Origin: an uncultured Bacteroidota bacterium
GTDB taxonomy: Bacteria; Bacteroidota; Bacteroidia; Chitinophagales; Saprospiraceae
Length of the DNA: 48,269 nucleotides
Direction of reading: 5' to 3'
Assembly: GCA_903933805.1 (NCBI GenBank)
Contig: CAIZLM010000202.1
Coordinates: 1-48,269 of the forward strand
The position numbers were made by a program, and so were the translations under genes. The notes beneath the pieces were generated by a model, which saw nothing but the letters and a program-made list of their open reading frames with translations, was not told where the DNA came from and searched no databases. Positions 1 to 7,815 of this stretch are shown here, one piece after another (position 1 is the first letter of the stretch; each line of letters begins with the position of its first letter).

Positions 1-81
1 AAGTGTCTTTCGCTCTTTGAGTGCCTCCAAAACAACCTCGGTCTTGAAGGAATCGCTGTGTTTGCGTCTCGTGTTTTTCAT
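1..81 (-). CDS. IS3-family transposase OrfA, N-terminal fragment (runs off the window edge)
   Basis: The minus strand from 81 to 1 reads MKNTRRKHSDSFKTEVVLEA and on to LKERKTL with no stop. This is the usual beginning of the small OrfA protein of IS3-type insertion sequences, a helix-turn-helix protein (HTH_Tnp_1) that binds the element ends and is fused to the OrfB integrase by programmed frameshifting. Only 27 codons are visible, so it cannot be told whether the element is intact. The ATG follows a short leader. It is the only transposase-like gene in the window, and its family is unrelated to the palindromic MITEs described below. The call rests on a short stretch, but the basic start and the K(T/A)EVVLEAL pattern are characteristic. 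Confidence 0.75.
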   Translation of the reverse strand, partial: MKNTRRKHSDSFKTEVVLEALKERKTL

Positions 82-134
82 AAGCAACTGCAAGTTTATG
101 TTTTCTTAAGTTGCTGTCCAAATTTTGCCGACCA
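1..134 (-). mobile_element. Left end of an IS3-family insertion sequence (partial)
   Basis: The OrfA start at 81 implies that the IS terminus lies a few tens of bases further right. A plausible terminus is at 134, where the minus strand begins TGGTCGGCAAAATTTGGACA; IS3-type elements generally begin with TG. The other end is outside the window, so neither the inverted repeat nor a target duplication can be checked and the boundary is a guess. The 70 bases between here and the next gene show no further feature. Confidence 0.4.
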
Positions 135-204
135 CCTCAATTTCAAATCGGCAGAACCGATTTTTTAAGAACCATTGGTTAAGAAATCTTTGATTCTATA
201 GCTG

Positions 205-1005
205 TCACCTGCTCATTATGTGTCTGTATGCCCCGTCCCAAAGACTAATTCGTTTTTTGAGAGATTCTATGGTTGCTTGTTCAGCTTCTTCCCAAAAGTT
301 AGCATTTACGTTACAAAGATTTGATGTCATTTGGATGGCGAGATGACTATGGTGATCGCCGTCAACCTCAATATGTCGTTCAAGATAATATTTAAAAATT
401 GAAATGCTATCAGGAAAATTTTTGTGAATATCATTGACGATTGAAATAAACATTCCCGGAATGAGGTCCTCCCGCCCAAATGTAAAAATTGCTGATTGTA
501 AATAATCTTTATTACTGTCAATAATCTTAAACGTAAAGTCAACAAATTCACGCGCTTCTAAGGGTGTCTCAGACGCCTCAAACGCTGCATTGAAGTCTCC
601 TGTAGTTTTTAAAACTGTTATAAATTGTTCAATTTGGGTTGTGTCTGCCCCACATTGTTTCATTGCGTCGAGGTATAATTCAAAATGACTTTTTCTTATA
701 CCATCTAAGTCAACATCAGATTCTTCTCCCACAACAATTTCGTTGATAAGGTGTCGAGTTTCTGCCGAGCCTTTGGGAAACCAAGGGACTGCTGTGCAGG
801 TTAAGTTGTTCTGCAGGGTTTTAAGTAACGACATGAAGTCCCAAACTGCATAAACGTGATATTGCATAAACACTTTCAGGTCATCTATGTCTTTAATTGC
901 TGCATAGACTTTATGATTGATGATTTCCTGCCTTAAAGGTTCGGTTGTTTTTTTGATTTTTTCTATTTGTTGAATCATATTTATTGAATTTATATTGGTA
1001 AACAT
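205..1005 (-). CDS. DUF3050 family protein (haem-oxygenase-like fold family)
   Basis: 266 residues, the usual length of DUF3050 proteins. The family's conserved blocks are present in order: FMQYHVYAVWDFMSLLKTLQ (about 46-65), VPWFPKGSAETRHLINEIVVGEES (about 73-96), SHFELYLDAMKQCGAD (about 105-120) and FTFGREDLIPGMF (about 173-185). The repeated His/Glu residues in helices resemble metal-binding haem-oxygenase-like proteins, but no reaction is established for the family. The first ATG is used here; an ATG nine codons later (978) is equally possible, since neither has a clear Shine-Dalgarno sequence, which is normal in Bacteroidota. It is a single gene, divergent from the small membrane gene at 1394, with a MITE copy just upstream at 1025. 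Confidence 0.85.
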   Translation of the reverse strand: MFTNINSINMIQQIEKIKKTTEPLRQEIINHKVYAAIKDIDDLKVFMQYHVYAVWDFMSLLKTLQNNLTCTAVPWFPKGSAETRHLINEIVVGEESDVDLDGIRKSHFELYLDAMKQCGADTTQIEQFITVLKTTGDFNAAFEASETPLEAREFVDFTFKIIDSNKDYLQSAIFTFGREDLIPGMFISIVNDIHKNFPDSISIFKYYLERHIEVDGDHHSHLAIQMTSNLCNVNANFWEEAEQATIESLKKRISLWDGAYRHIMSR

Positions 1006-1024
1006 GTGACTACATTGATGTTTT

Positions 1025-1144
1025 GTAACTGGTTACCGTGGTCGCGTCTGAGACTTTAATGCAGGCCATAACATTTTGCTACGATAAAAACCGAGCAGAA
1101 AATGGGGCTTTGGGGGCCGGACAGCGTGCCACCCAAGCAGTTAC
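1025..1144. mobile_element. IS66-like MITE, degenerate intermediate-length copy
   Basis: Left end GTAACTGGTTACCGTGGTCG, followed by the family body GCGTCTGAGAC. Right end is GGACAGCGTGCCACC followed by AAGCAGTTAC, close to the family right end CTAACCAGTTAC. The interior (about 120 bp in total) has diverged from the standard 163-bp form. The flanking octamers GATGTTTT and ATAAAACG do not match, so this is probably an old copy. It lies between the divergent genes at 205 and 1394. Confidence 0.7.
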
Positions 1145-1350
1145 ATAAAACGATAGCATAACAGGTGTTTTATACAATTGTTTTATGAAAACACATCATC
1201 CGGTAAATTACCAAACTGATATTCGGTGTGCTTTTCGGGTTTGATATCGTTACGCCATGTTGATGCACGTCCCCAGGGGTGGGAAATCTAAAATGGAGTG
1301 GTCAGTTGCGCCCATGATACCTATCATACTCCGTGATCAAACGGCAACCA

Positions 1351-1375
1351 TACATTTGCACAGTGAATATTCACT
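1351..1375 (+). promoter_or_regulatory. Promoter with overlapping 14-bp palindromic operator
   Basis: TACATTTG (1351-1358) fits the Bacteroidota -7 consensus TAnnTTTG. It is followed at once by AGTGAATATTCACT (1362-1375), a perfect 14-bp palindrome covering the expected transcription start. Palindromes of the TGAATATTCA type at start sites are typical of TetR-family repressor sites; that part is inference. It controls the membrane gene starting at 1394. No regulator gene is nearby. Confidence 0.55.
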
Positions 1376-1393
1376 AACTCAAATGATTGGGAA

Positions 1394-1804
1394 ATGATTG
1401 GGAAAAACAACATTGCAATTGGCTTTTTGACGATGGGCTTTTTTATGGCTTACGGATTTCTATTAATTTACCTCCGTGATTTTGCCCCCGGCAAAGAAGA
1501 CTGGGTCAATTCATACAGTATCGGCAAACATTTTGAGGCAAGGCTTGCTCATGTTCACGGCAACTTATTTGCCTTTTTAAATATCCTGATTGGCTACTTA
1601 CTCCTGCATTTTAGAGACCAGCTTAGAAATGTAAAAATCATCTCTAGGTTAGCTTTAACAGGGTTGTTAATGCCCATTGGTATTTTGTCGGAAGTGTATT
1701 TTGGATTACCTCCTGTCTTAGTATTGATTGGAGCCATTGCGATGTCAACATCCGTAATTTGGATGGGAATATCTTTCTCAAAGATGAAAATAACAAGAAA
1801 ATAA
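1394..1804 (+). CDS. Small four-helix membrane protein, function unknown
   Basis: 136 residues with four predicted membrane segments at about 6-27, 53-73, 83-104 and 107-129. The second carries the pattern AHVHGNLFAFLNILIGYLL, with His and Asn residues that could face a pocket; this loosely resembles small four-helix membrane isomerases of the styrene-oxide isomerase/hydroxylaminobenzene mutase type, but I do not claim that identity. The start at 1394 is the second of two near-identical ATGATTGGGAAA repeats; the first ATG (1383) hits a stop after four codons. The gene is monocistronic behind a palindromic operator (1362-1375), which suggests it is induced by a ligand. Confidence 0.7.
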   Translation: MIGKNNIAIGFLTMGFFMAYGFLLIYLRDFAPGKEDWVNSYSIGKHFEARLAHVHGNLFAFLNILIGYLLLHFRDQLRNVKIISRLALTGLLMPIGILSEVYFGLPPVLVLIGAIAMSTSVIWMGISFSKMKITRK

Positions 1805-2181
1805 CTCCTGATATTGCAGAAAGACAATTTGAAATGCAACTGGTTAGCGCGGTCGTAACTGAGACTTCCGTTGTTGATTTGTGTCTTGCTGAACGGCTGG
1901 GGTCAGAAAAAAAGGGCTTCCGCGTAACACACAGAAACCTTCACAAAAAATCAATTTCCAGTAAAGTACGACCAGAGGCCTTTGTAGTGGGGCTCCCCTA
2001 CTACTGATGCCTGTTTTAAGCGTTGCCCACTTGGTGGAGGAACACGCGGATCCGGAGGATCTTCATGCCAAGTCCAAAAGATTCGTGCAGGCACAAACGA
2101 CACCAGCTTGCTCGGGGTTGGGCATACACTATACTTCCTGTAAACGCGGCCAGCTGCGCCATACCTACGCACAAAACTGCA
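1805..2181. other. Gene-free stretch with a MITE left-end remnant
   Basis: At 1836-1865 the sequence GCAACTGGTTAGCGCGGTCG followed by TAACTGAGAC is a recognisable but mutated left end of the MITE family. A further patch near 1893-1917 (GGGTCAGAAAAAAAGGGC) may be the decayed middle of a long-form copy, but no right end is visible. The rest has several overlapping short open frames on both strands, none with a recognisable protein or upstream signals. I see no gene here. Confidence 0.45.
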
Positions 2182-2904
2182 TCACACTTTCGAGAAAACC
2201 CGAAAATATTGAAGCGGAATTTTGTCTTCAAAAAAAGCTTTTCCAACAATGGCTCCGGCACAACCAATCGCATTGAGCGCCTCTAAGTCTGCTACACTGC
2301 TGACGCCTCCGCTCGCCACCAAACGTATATCCGGAAACTGCTTGACGATGTCGCGGTAAAGGGCCAATGCAGGGCCGCTCAATTCACCATCCCGCTCAAT
2401 ATCCGTCACCGATACCTGACGGATGCCCATTTGGTGCATTTTGGTCAAAAAATCAAAAATGCTGACACTGGTTTGCTCCACCCAACCATGGACGGCTATT
2501 TGTCGGTCACGCACATCTGCGCCAACCAAAAAACGCTCCGATCCAAATTTTTCTACCCAAGCACTGAACTCATCCTGCGCCAACAATGCCACACTTCCGA
2601 CAGAGAAAAGCATGGCTCCGGCATCCCACACTTGTTTGAGGGAGGGTATCGAACGCAAACCACCACCGTAATCAATTTGTAAACGGGTGCGCGCCGCTAC
2701 TTCAGCCAAGATATGAAGGTTGGCAGGCCGCCCACTGCGGGCGCCATCCAAATCAACCATGTGCAAACGACGAATACCCGCTGCTTCCAGCTCCTGCGCC
2801 AACTCCAATGGAGATGCATCATATTCCGTTTTTTGTTCAAAATCACCCTGACGCAAACGCACAAGTTTGCCATCCAATAAGTCGAAAGAAGGAATTATAT
2901 CCAT
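2182..2904 (-). CDS. hisA: HisA, phosphoribosylformimino-5-aminoimidazole carboxamide ribotide isomerase
   Basis: A cytoplasmic TIM-barrel enzyme of histidine synthesis that performs the Amadori rearrangement of ProFAR to PRFAR. At 240 residues the length is standard. The first catalytic Asp is D8 in PSFDLLDGKLVRLRQGD and the second D130 in VGADVRD; phosphate-binding loops are DYGGGLRS (about 78-85) and ASGGVSS in the C-terminal half, and TDIERDGELSG lies at 167-177. The first motif is PSFD rather than the more usual PAID, a mild variation. No other his gene is adjacent, so hisA is separated from the rest of the pathway here. A TATTTTTG promoter box lies 39-46 bases upstream of the start. Confidence 0.93.
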   Translation of the reverse strand: MDIIPSFDLLDGKLVRLRQGDFEQKTEYDASPLELAQELEAAGIRRLHMVDLDGARSGRPANLHILAEVAARTRLQIDYGGGLRSIPSLKQVWDAGAMLFSVGSVALLAQDEFSAWVEKFGSERFLVGADVRDRQIAVHGWVEQTSVSIFDFLTKMHQMGIRQVSVTDIERDGELSGPALALYRDIVKQFPDIRLVASGGVSSVADLEALNAIGCAGAIVGKAFFEDKIPLQYFRVFSKV

Positions 2905-2942
2905 ATCAAAATTTTAAGTCCTAAACAAATTATCCTTGTTTG

Positions 2943-2950
2943 CAAAAATA
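2943..2950 (-). promoter_or_regulatory. hisA promoter -7 box
   Basis: The minus strand reads TATTTTTG followed by C, matching the Bacteroidota -7 element TAnnTTTG. Transcription would start near 2936 and leave a leader of about 32 nt before the hisA ATG at 2904. No convincing -33 box is visible. Confidence 0.5.
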
Positions 2951-2985
2951 GTCAATTTGCCCATCTGAAGCGCACAGAAAATTAC

Positions 2986-3117
2986 GTTGCTCAAGTTAGG
3001 TGGTCGCGTCTGAGACCAAAAAGTGGCCGTTTCCTATCAGATCAAGCAGGTTTTTGCAGACCGAATCAGCGCTTCAGTCAAAAAAATAGGAGCAGTATGG
3101 CGGTAAATAAACCCAAA
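2986..3117. mobile_element. IS66-like MITE, degenerate long-form copy
   Basis: From 2995 the sequence GTTAGGTGGTCGCGTCTGAG is the family's left body, followed by a recognisable long-form middle (GCAGGTTTTTGCAGACCG, then AGCGCTTCAGTCAAAAAAAT and AGTATGGCGG). The outer left bases (GTTGCTCAAGTTAGG) and the right end (after about 3105) are heavily mutated, so the limits are approximate. It lies between hisA and the terminator of the metalloprotease gene. Confidence 0.65.
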
Positions 3118-3143
3118 AGGGTGATGGTATTTCCTACAAACGG

Positions 3144-3189
3144 CAAAAATAGAAAGCACCGGGCGCAAAATACAGCGTCCGGTGCTTTC
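3144..3189 (-). terminator. Intrinsic terminator of the metalloprotease-like gene
   Basis: GAAAGCACCGG (3152-3162) pairs perfectly with CCGGTGCTTTC (3179-3189). On the minus strand the stem is followed by TATTTTTG (3144-3151). It lies 24 bases after the stop codon at 3213, as expected of a Rho-independent terminator. Confidence 0.75.
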
Positions 3190-3212
3190 CGTCAGTTACG
3201 AAACCGCAACCA

Positions 3213-6200
3213 TTATTGCGCCACCAATACTTTTACGGTTTTTTGCTGCTCATTTTCCAAGGAGACCGCATAAACACCCTTCGGCATCTGACTGATGTCC
3301 ATACGCAAAGTATAAGACCCCGTCGGCATCTGCCAAGTACCCAATACCTGACCGGCTACATTGACCAACGAAACCTGTGCATCCGCCGTCAACGGCTGGC
3401 GCAATGACAATACAGCCACTGAACTGGCCGGGTTGGGCGACAAATCAAAGTCAACCAAAACACGGGGCTCATGGGTTCCCACCGCAAAAGGCTGCACCAC
3501 AAACACGCCATGCACCAACCCACCTTCGCCATCGGTTACGGAAAAACTAAATTTATCCTGACCGAGATTCAAACCAAAATCATAATAACGAAGTCCACCA
3601 CTGCTGATGTCTGCTTGGGTATATTGACTGCCAATTTCCACGACTACCCCATTCACCAACAATTGTCCATGGGTCGGAAGGCTCATCAAGGTGTATCGAA
3701 GGTCTGTTGGAGCGGTATTGGGATCTTCCGCTTTCAATAAATTGTCACCAATGGACGCGTTGGTGCCGGGCGCCAGCGTCAATGGGTTGTTGGTAACAAG
3801 CAACGGCGGATTGAGCGCAACGCTGGAGCAAATCTCCAACTCAAAGGCAACCAATGTGCCACCGGAACTAACTTGATTGTCCTTGACCCGGAGTGTCCAA
3901 ATACCTGCTGAGGATTGGCCGTTAAGAGCGCTCAATGGCGTAGCGGGCTTATAAGCCGCGCCCGTGTTGGGCGGTGGGCAGTTAAACGGCCCTGTAGCGC
4001 CATCGTCTATCCCAATGTTGAAATTGCCATTGTAGCCGGAACACTTGTCTTTCCACAACAACACGTCCGTGCCGGATGGGCCAATCAGGTGCACTTCCAG
4101 GTCTTTGAAGAATGAGTGGGTTCCCTGTATTTTTTTAATGTTTACATCACTGATGGCGCCACCGGTAGCCAAGGTGATTTTTGACTCAACGGTCGGCGTA
4201 CCATTGGCCGTTATATTCTTGGGTACATCTCCAGCCTCATGGGTGGCACAACTTTGAACCGCTACCACAAACACCTGAACATCAGACCAAGCCGCTTCTC
4301 CACAGTCATTTTTTGGCCGTACTCGCCAGTAATACACACTTCCTTCTTGCAAGACAACCGGCACCTGAAAACTGTCAACAACAATGTTTTGCTTGGCTGC
4401 AACCAATACAGCCGGTAAGAATGACGGATTGGTGGCCACTTCAACATCATATTGGTTGGCGTCGGGTATGGTATTCCAATACAGCGGGGGCTGCTGGTTC
4501 ACGCCGGCAGCGCCATTGATTGGCGAGGTCGGTGCAAAAGCTGAAAAATCATTGTTTACCACCGTCAAGGTCACGATGGAAGCAGCCGCAACAGCCCCTG
4601 AATTGCCTTGTATCGTGAGATCAAAGGTGCCTTCTGGAGCGTTGGCGGGAAATGAAACGGTCATAACGGTGCTGACACCGGGCTGCACGGGATTCGGACT
4701 GAAGGTTGCCGTTGTGCCATTGGGCAAACCAGCAGCGGTAAGTGTGATGGGATCCGTAAAACCGCCCAAGGAGGTGGTGCTGATCTGTGCGGTAAAATCA
4801 GCCGGGAGACAAGCATAGTCCTTCGACAATGCAGAACACAGCGAAAACGATGGCGTTGGTTGCTCTATGGCAAACTTTGAATTTGAAATATCAAAGAAGA
4901 CGTTGTCCGCCGCTTCCACCCGAATACGGTTGTTGGGGCCTACGTTATCGGGTACCTGGATACAATATTTCCCAGTATTTGGCACACCTGAAGCCAAGGT
5001 GATCGGAAAATCCGTTCCGTTGTTGGTGCTAAGTTTAATATGAACAGTTTTAGCGTTGACCGGCGCATTGTTGGTGTTGGCAACATCCCATACAATGGTT
5101 TGAAATTCACCCACCTTCCATTTAATATTGACTGTATTGGGGTAGGTTACGAGAAATGGTCCCGCAAGACTTGTTGCCCTAAGCTCCACGGTATCCCAAG
5201 TAACGCCGCCACCACTAGGCTTGTTGTCGCGTGCGACAAAGGCAAATGTGATATCGCGGTTGTAGGTAGGAAGAACCTCGGTAATGCTGTTGGCATTCGC
5301 AACCACAGTCTGAATTCGGGGAAAAGAACGCGTCGGGTTGGTTGTGGGTTCGTACCACCGAAAAAGCGGTGAGTTGCCGGAAGGGCTTCCCAATGGACTG
5401 GTCGGACCAAGGTCAATCTCGTCCCAACTGTATGTCATAGCATCTCCATCAGGGTCAACCGCCGAACCAGTCAATTCAAACGGCGTACTGATCGGAATAA
5501 ACGTCACCGGGGCATACGGGGTAGTCGCCATCGGAGCAGTGTTGGTGGTCGTTTGGATACTGCCACAGGTGGCACCCTCCTCAAATTCATAAAAACGGCG
5601 AATCTCTGCGATGGAGCAAGCGTGATAAAACAGCGCCGTTCCGCCACCGCCAATATTGTTGGAGCCACAAGCGCCATTGTAGGACATAATGGTGCTGCCA
5701 CTTCCCGGCTCACAAGCCGACTCATAGTTAAACTGACTGTCTGCGCCACATTGGTTGAATGTGTGCCCTGATCGCCACTGGTGTCCAATTTCCTGCCCTA
5801 CAATGGCAAAAAATTCGTCGCCATAGGGAGGCCCATACCATGCGGAACATCCTCGACCCTTAAACTGGGTACAACACAACCCACCAGCTACTCCAATGGC
5901 CGGGCCACCCAAGTAACGGGCAAATACGTGCCCAACGTCGTATTTGTCGGGCGAGCCCAAATTTTGAAGCATGATGGTCGGATTTTGACTCATCCAGCCA
6001 CCGACATCGGTACCGGTGTATGGGTCCGTGACCGGATCAAGGAAAATGATGTCGAAAGACTCGGCAATGAGTTGCAAACGGATATTGATGTCGCGCTCAT
6101 AAATGGCGTTCAACTGGTTTGTAAACGCAGTAAGTTTCTGAAACACCAGTTCTTTGGTGCCACCGTTGTCCTGCGAAAACTCTCCTGTAGCAGCACAAGC

Positions 6201-6884
6201 GAATTTAAAGACTTTTAAATTTACAGGAGCACCGAGCAATTTTTCTCCCGTTCCCGGCTCCGGATCAGGGACTGTGAAACGAGGCAGAGACGCCTCTAAC
6301 AACTCTCCTTGGGGTGCAATTTCCATCCGGGTGGGTACCTGACCGGATCGAATGTCACGGGGTAGCTTGGTACGGTCATACACCATATAATACTGATCCT
6401 GACCCAGTGCCACGGGCTCAATGTATTCAATACCTTTATCCGCTCGGGTAATCATGGCCTGAAACCCCCAACCCGGCGTATTGGTGATCCGAACATGCAG
6501 ATCTGGTGTATGAATCGCCTCTCCGGCGTAGGTGCCAATTTCCGGGTGTAAAGCCTCTAAGGCGGCATCCATCACCCGGGTTTTTACCACGGAGAAGGTT
6601 TCTTTGGTGCCATCCGACATAGGCAATACTATCCGAAATGACTTCTGCCGGGATGCCGCGGTAAATTCCCGTGGCGCTTGCACCAAATATGCCGCCATCT
6701 GCTGGCGATCGAGGCTAAATACCGCGTATTCCAGCGGCTCATATTGCCGTGCAGCGTTTCCTGTCAGGACAACTTCTTCAGGTGCAATGGCGCGCCCCCA
6801 ATAGTCCGGGGCGTTTTGAGAAAAAAGGCCGGAGCTACAGAACCCCAGCGAAAGGAAAAGCGTCAATATAAGGCGCATGGTCAT
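3213..6884 (-). CDS. T9SS-secreted reprolysin-like metalloprotease homologue with an altered zinc site
   Basis: 1223 residues. The order is: signal peptide (about 1-22, ending LFSQ), N-terminal prodomain-like region, M12-type metallopeptidase domain (about 225-440), cadherin/fibronectin-type modules (about 450-875), proprotein-convertase P-domain (879-1023), a Cadherin_3/CSPG-like repeat (about 1028-1130) and a T9SS type-A sorting domain (about 1142-1223, DLSPNPASS...VYAVSL). The protein should therefore be exported by type IX secretion. The zinc motif, normally HExxHxxGxxH, reads QEIGHQWRSGH at 364-374: Glu365, His368 and His374 are present, but the first His is Gln364 (codon CAG, 5793-5795 on the plus strand). 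The downstream MSYNGACG resembles the Met-turn. The protein may be inactive, or weakly active, or simply a binding protein. No frameshift is seen; it has its own terminator. Confidence 0.88.
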   Translation of the reverse strand: MTMRLILTLFLSLGFCSSGLFSQNAPDYWGRAIAPEEVVLTGNAARQYEPLEYAVFSLDRQQMAAYLVQAPREFTAASRQKSFRIVLPMSDGTKETFSVVKTRVMDAALEALHPEIGTYAGEAIHTPDLHVRITNTPGWGFQAMITRADKGIEYIEPVALGQDQYYMVYDRTKLPRDIRSGQVPTRMEIAPQGELLEASLPRFTVPDPEPGTGEKLLGAPVNLKVFKFACAATGEFSQDNGGTKELVFQKLTAFTNQLNAIYERDINIRLQLIAESFDIIFLDPVTDPYTGTDVGGWMSQNPTIMLQNLGSPDKYDVGHVFARYLGGPAIGVAGGLCCTQFKGRGCSAWYGPPYGDEFFAIVGQEIGHQWRSGHTFNQCGADSQFNYESACEPGSGSTIMSYNGACGSNNIGGGGTALFYHACSIAEIRRFYEFEEGATCGSIQTTTNTAPMATTPYAPVTFIPISTPFELTGSAVDPDGDAMTYSWDEIDLGPTSPLGSPSGNSPLFRWYEPTTNPTRSFPRIQTVVANANSITEVLPTYNRDITFAFVARDNKPSGGGVTWDTVELRATSLAGPFLVTYPNTVNIKWKVGEFQTIVWDVANTNNAPVNAKTVHIKLSTNNGTDFPITLASGVPNTGKYCIQVPDNVGPNNRIRVEAADNVFFDISNSKFAIEQPTPSFSLCSALSKDYACLPADFTAQISTTSLGGFTDPITLTAAGLPNGTTATFSPNPVQPGVSTVMTVSFPANAPEGTFDLTIQGNSGAVAAASIVTLTVVNNDFSAFAPTSPINGAAGVNQQPPLYWNTIPDANQYDVEVATNPSFLPAVLVAAKQNIVVDSFQVPVVLQEGSVYYWRVRPKNDCGEAAWSDVQVFVVAVQSCATHEAGDVPKNITANGTPTVESKITLATGGAISDVNIKKIQGTHSFFKDLEVHLIGPSGTDVLLWKDKCSGYNGNFNIGIDDGATGPFNCPPPNTGAAYKPATPLSALNGQSSAGIWTLRVKDNQVSSGGTLVAFELEICSSVALNPPLLVTNNPLTLAPGTNASIGDNLLKAEDPNTAPTDLRYTLMSLPTHGQLLVNGVVVEIGSQYTQADISSGGLRYYDFGLNLGQDKFSFSVTDGEGGLVHGVFVVQPFAVGTHEPRVLVDFDLSPNPASSVAVLSLRQPLTADAQVSLVNVAGQVLGTWQMPTGSYTLRMDISQMPKGVYAVSLENEQQKTVKVLVAQ

Positions 6885-7015
6885 TGTTCTAGTTTTTATA
6901 CAAAGGTGGATACGTGAGCGATGGATGGATCATCTGCCATTAACCGCAAAATTCTGCTCTTTTATGTAAAAGTGTTCTGATTTTCGATACTTTGTCGAAA
7001 CAAGACTATAAATAG

Positions 7016-7639
7016 TTATAAATAGCCTTTAAGCACATTGAAAATAAGCCCCAAACCAAAAGTCACCAGCAATAACCCAATCGTTTTTTGGACGTTGCGG
7101 ATATGTCCGGGGGTAAGGAAACTACTTATACTTTTGGCCGCCCATGCTTTCAGGGTATCGGTCAACACCAAGGCTCCTAACATGCCGCCAAAAAAGACGG
7201 TCGTTTCACGGTTGTGCCAACCGTTGGGTATCACCACAGCGCTTACCGTTCCCAACCAAAAAAAGAGGGTGCCCGGATTCACGGTATTGATCAAAAAACC
7301 GCGCAACCACCAATGGCGATAGGTACGTCTTTTTTTTGCCACCGCGCCAACCGCTTGGTGATCTGATGAAAAAAAACTCGTCAACCCAAAAATCAACAAC
7401 AACATCCCACCCAAAATACCCGCCCAAAACCGAAATCCTTCCAAGACTGTTATCGCTTCCAATGTTTCCACCCCCCACAAGATCAAACACAAAAAAAGCA
7501 CATCACTCACCCATATTCCCGCTGCTACAGCTACTCCAGCCCGGAATCCCTGCGCAATACCCGCCTGGACCACCGCAAAGAGCAGTGGTCCAATCAGAAA
7601 ACTCAATGAAAAACCTAGTAATATTCCTTGAACAAGCAT
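7016..7639 (-). CDS. LysE/RhtB-family amino-acid exporter
   Basis: 207 residues with about six membrane segments. The hallmark N-terminal GFSLSFLIGPLLFAVVQ (about 9-25) and the central GFLINTVNPGTLFFWLG, with its Asn-Pro-Gly break, identify the LysE superfamily, inner-membrane exporters of amino acids or related small metabolites; the substrate cannot be read. The start at 7639 (MLVQGILLG) is chosen because the open frame further upstream runs backwards through a MITE copy (7693-7769) and only adds its translated repeat. A promoter box at 7652-7659 lies between that element and the start, which supports the choice. Confidence 0.87.
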   Translation of the reverse strand: MLVQGILLGFSLSFLIGPLLFAVVQAGIAQGFRAGVAVAAGIWVSDVLFLCLILWGVETLEAITVLEGFRFWAGILGGMLLLIFGLTSFFSSDHQAVGAVAKKRRTYRHWWLRGFLINTVNPGTLFFWLGTVSAVVIPNGWHNRETTVFFGGMLGALVLTDTLKAWAAKSISSFLTPGHIRNVQKTIGLLLVTFGLGLIFNVLKGYL

Positions 7640-7651
7640 ACGTATGTGACG

Positions 7652-7684
7652 CAAATCTACGAAGCACAAGTCTTTATTTGCAAA
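7652..7684 (-). promoter_or_regulatory. Promoter of the LysE-family gene
   Basis: The minus strand has TAGATTTG (7652-7659, consensus TAnnTTTG) and TTTG (7681-7684) separated by 21 bases, close to the Bacteroidota -33/-7 spacing. The left target-duplication octamer of the MITE copy begins one base beyond this -33 box, so the insertion just spares the promoter. Confidence 0.6.
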
Positions 7685-7692
7685 TTGACTTT

Positions 7693-7769
7693 GTAACTGG
7701 TTAAGTGGTCGCGTCTGAGACAAAAAAGTGGCCTTTTTGGGCCATAAAACGTGGCACCTAACCAGTTGC
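7693..7769. mobile_element. IS66-like MITE, short form, with 7/8 target duplication
   Basis: 77 bp from GTAACTGGTTAAGTGGTCG to CACCTAACCAGTTGC, with the family body GCGTCTGAGACAAAAAAGTG. It is flanked by TTGACTTT (7685-7692) and TTGGCTTT (7770-7777), direct octamers that differ at one position. It lies between two minus-strand genes, directly upstream of the LysE-family promoter. Confidence 0.85.
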
Positions 7770-7815
7770 TTGGCTTTTTCGATATTCACCAGCGCTCCTA
7801 TCAGCAGGATAAACC

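Noticed and set aside
1-134. The IS3-type gene at the left edge as the source of the MITEs
   Set aside because: IS3 elements have TG...CA ends and 3-4 bp duplications; the MITEs have GTAA ends and 8-bp duplications.
1951-2276. Overlapping open frames on both strands downstream of hisA
   Set aside because: None resembles a known protein, none has a promoter, and they mutually overlap. I treat the area as decayed or non-coding.
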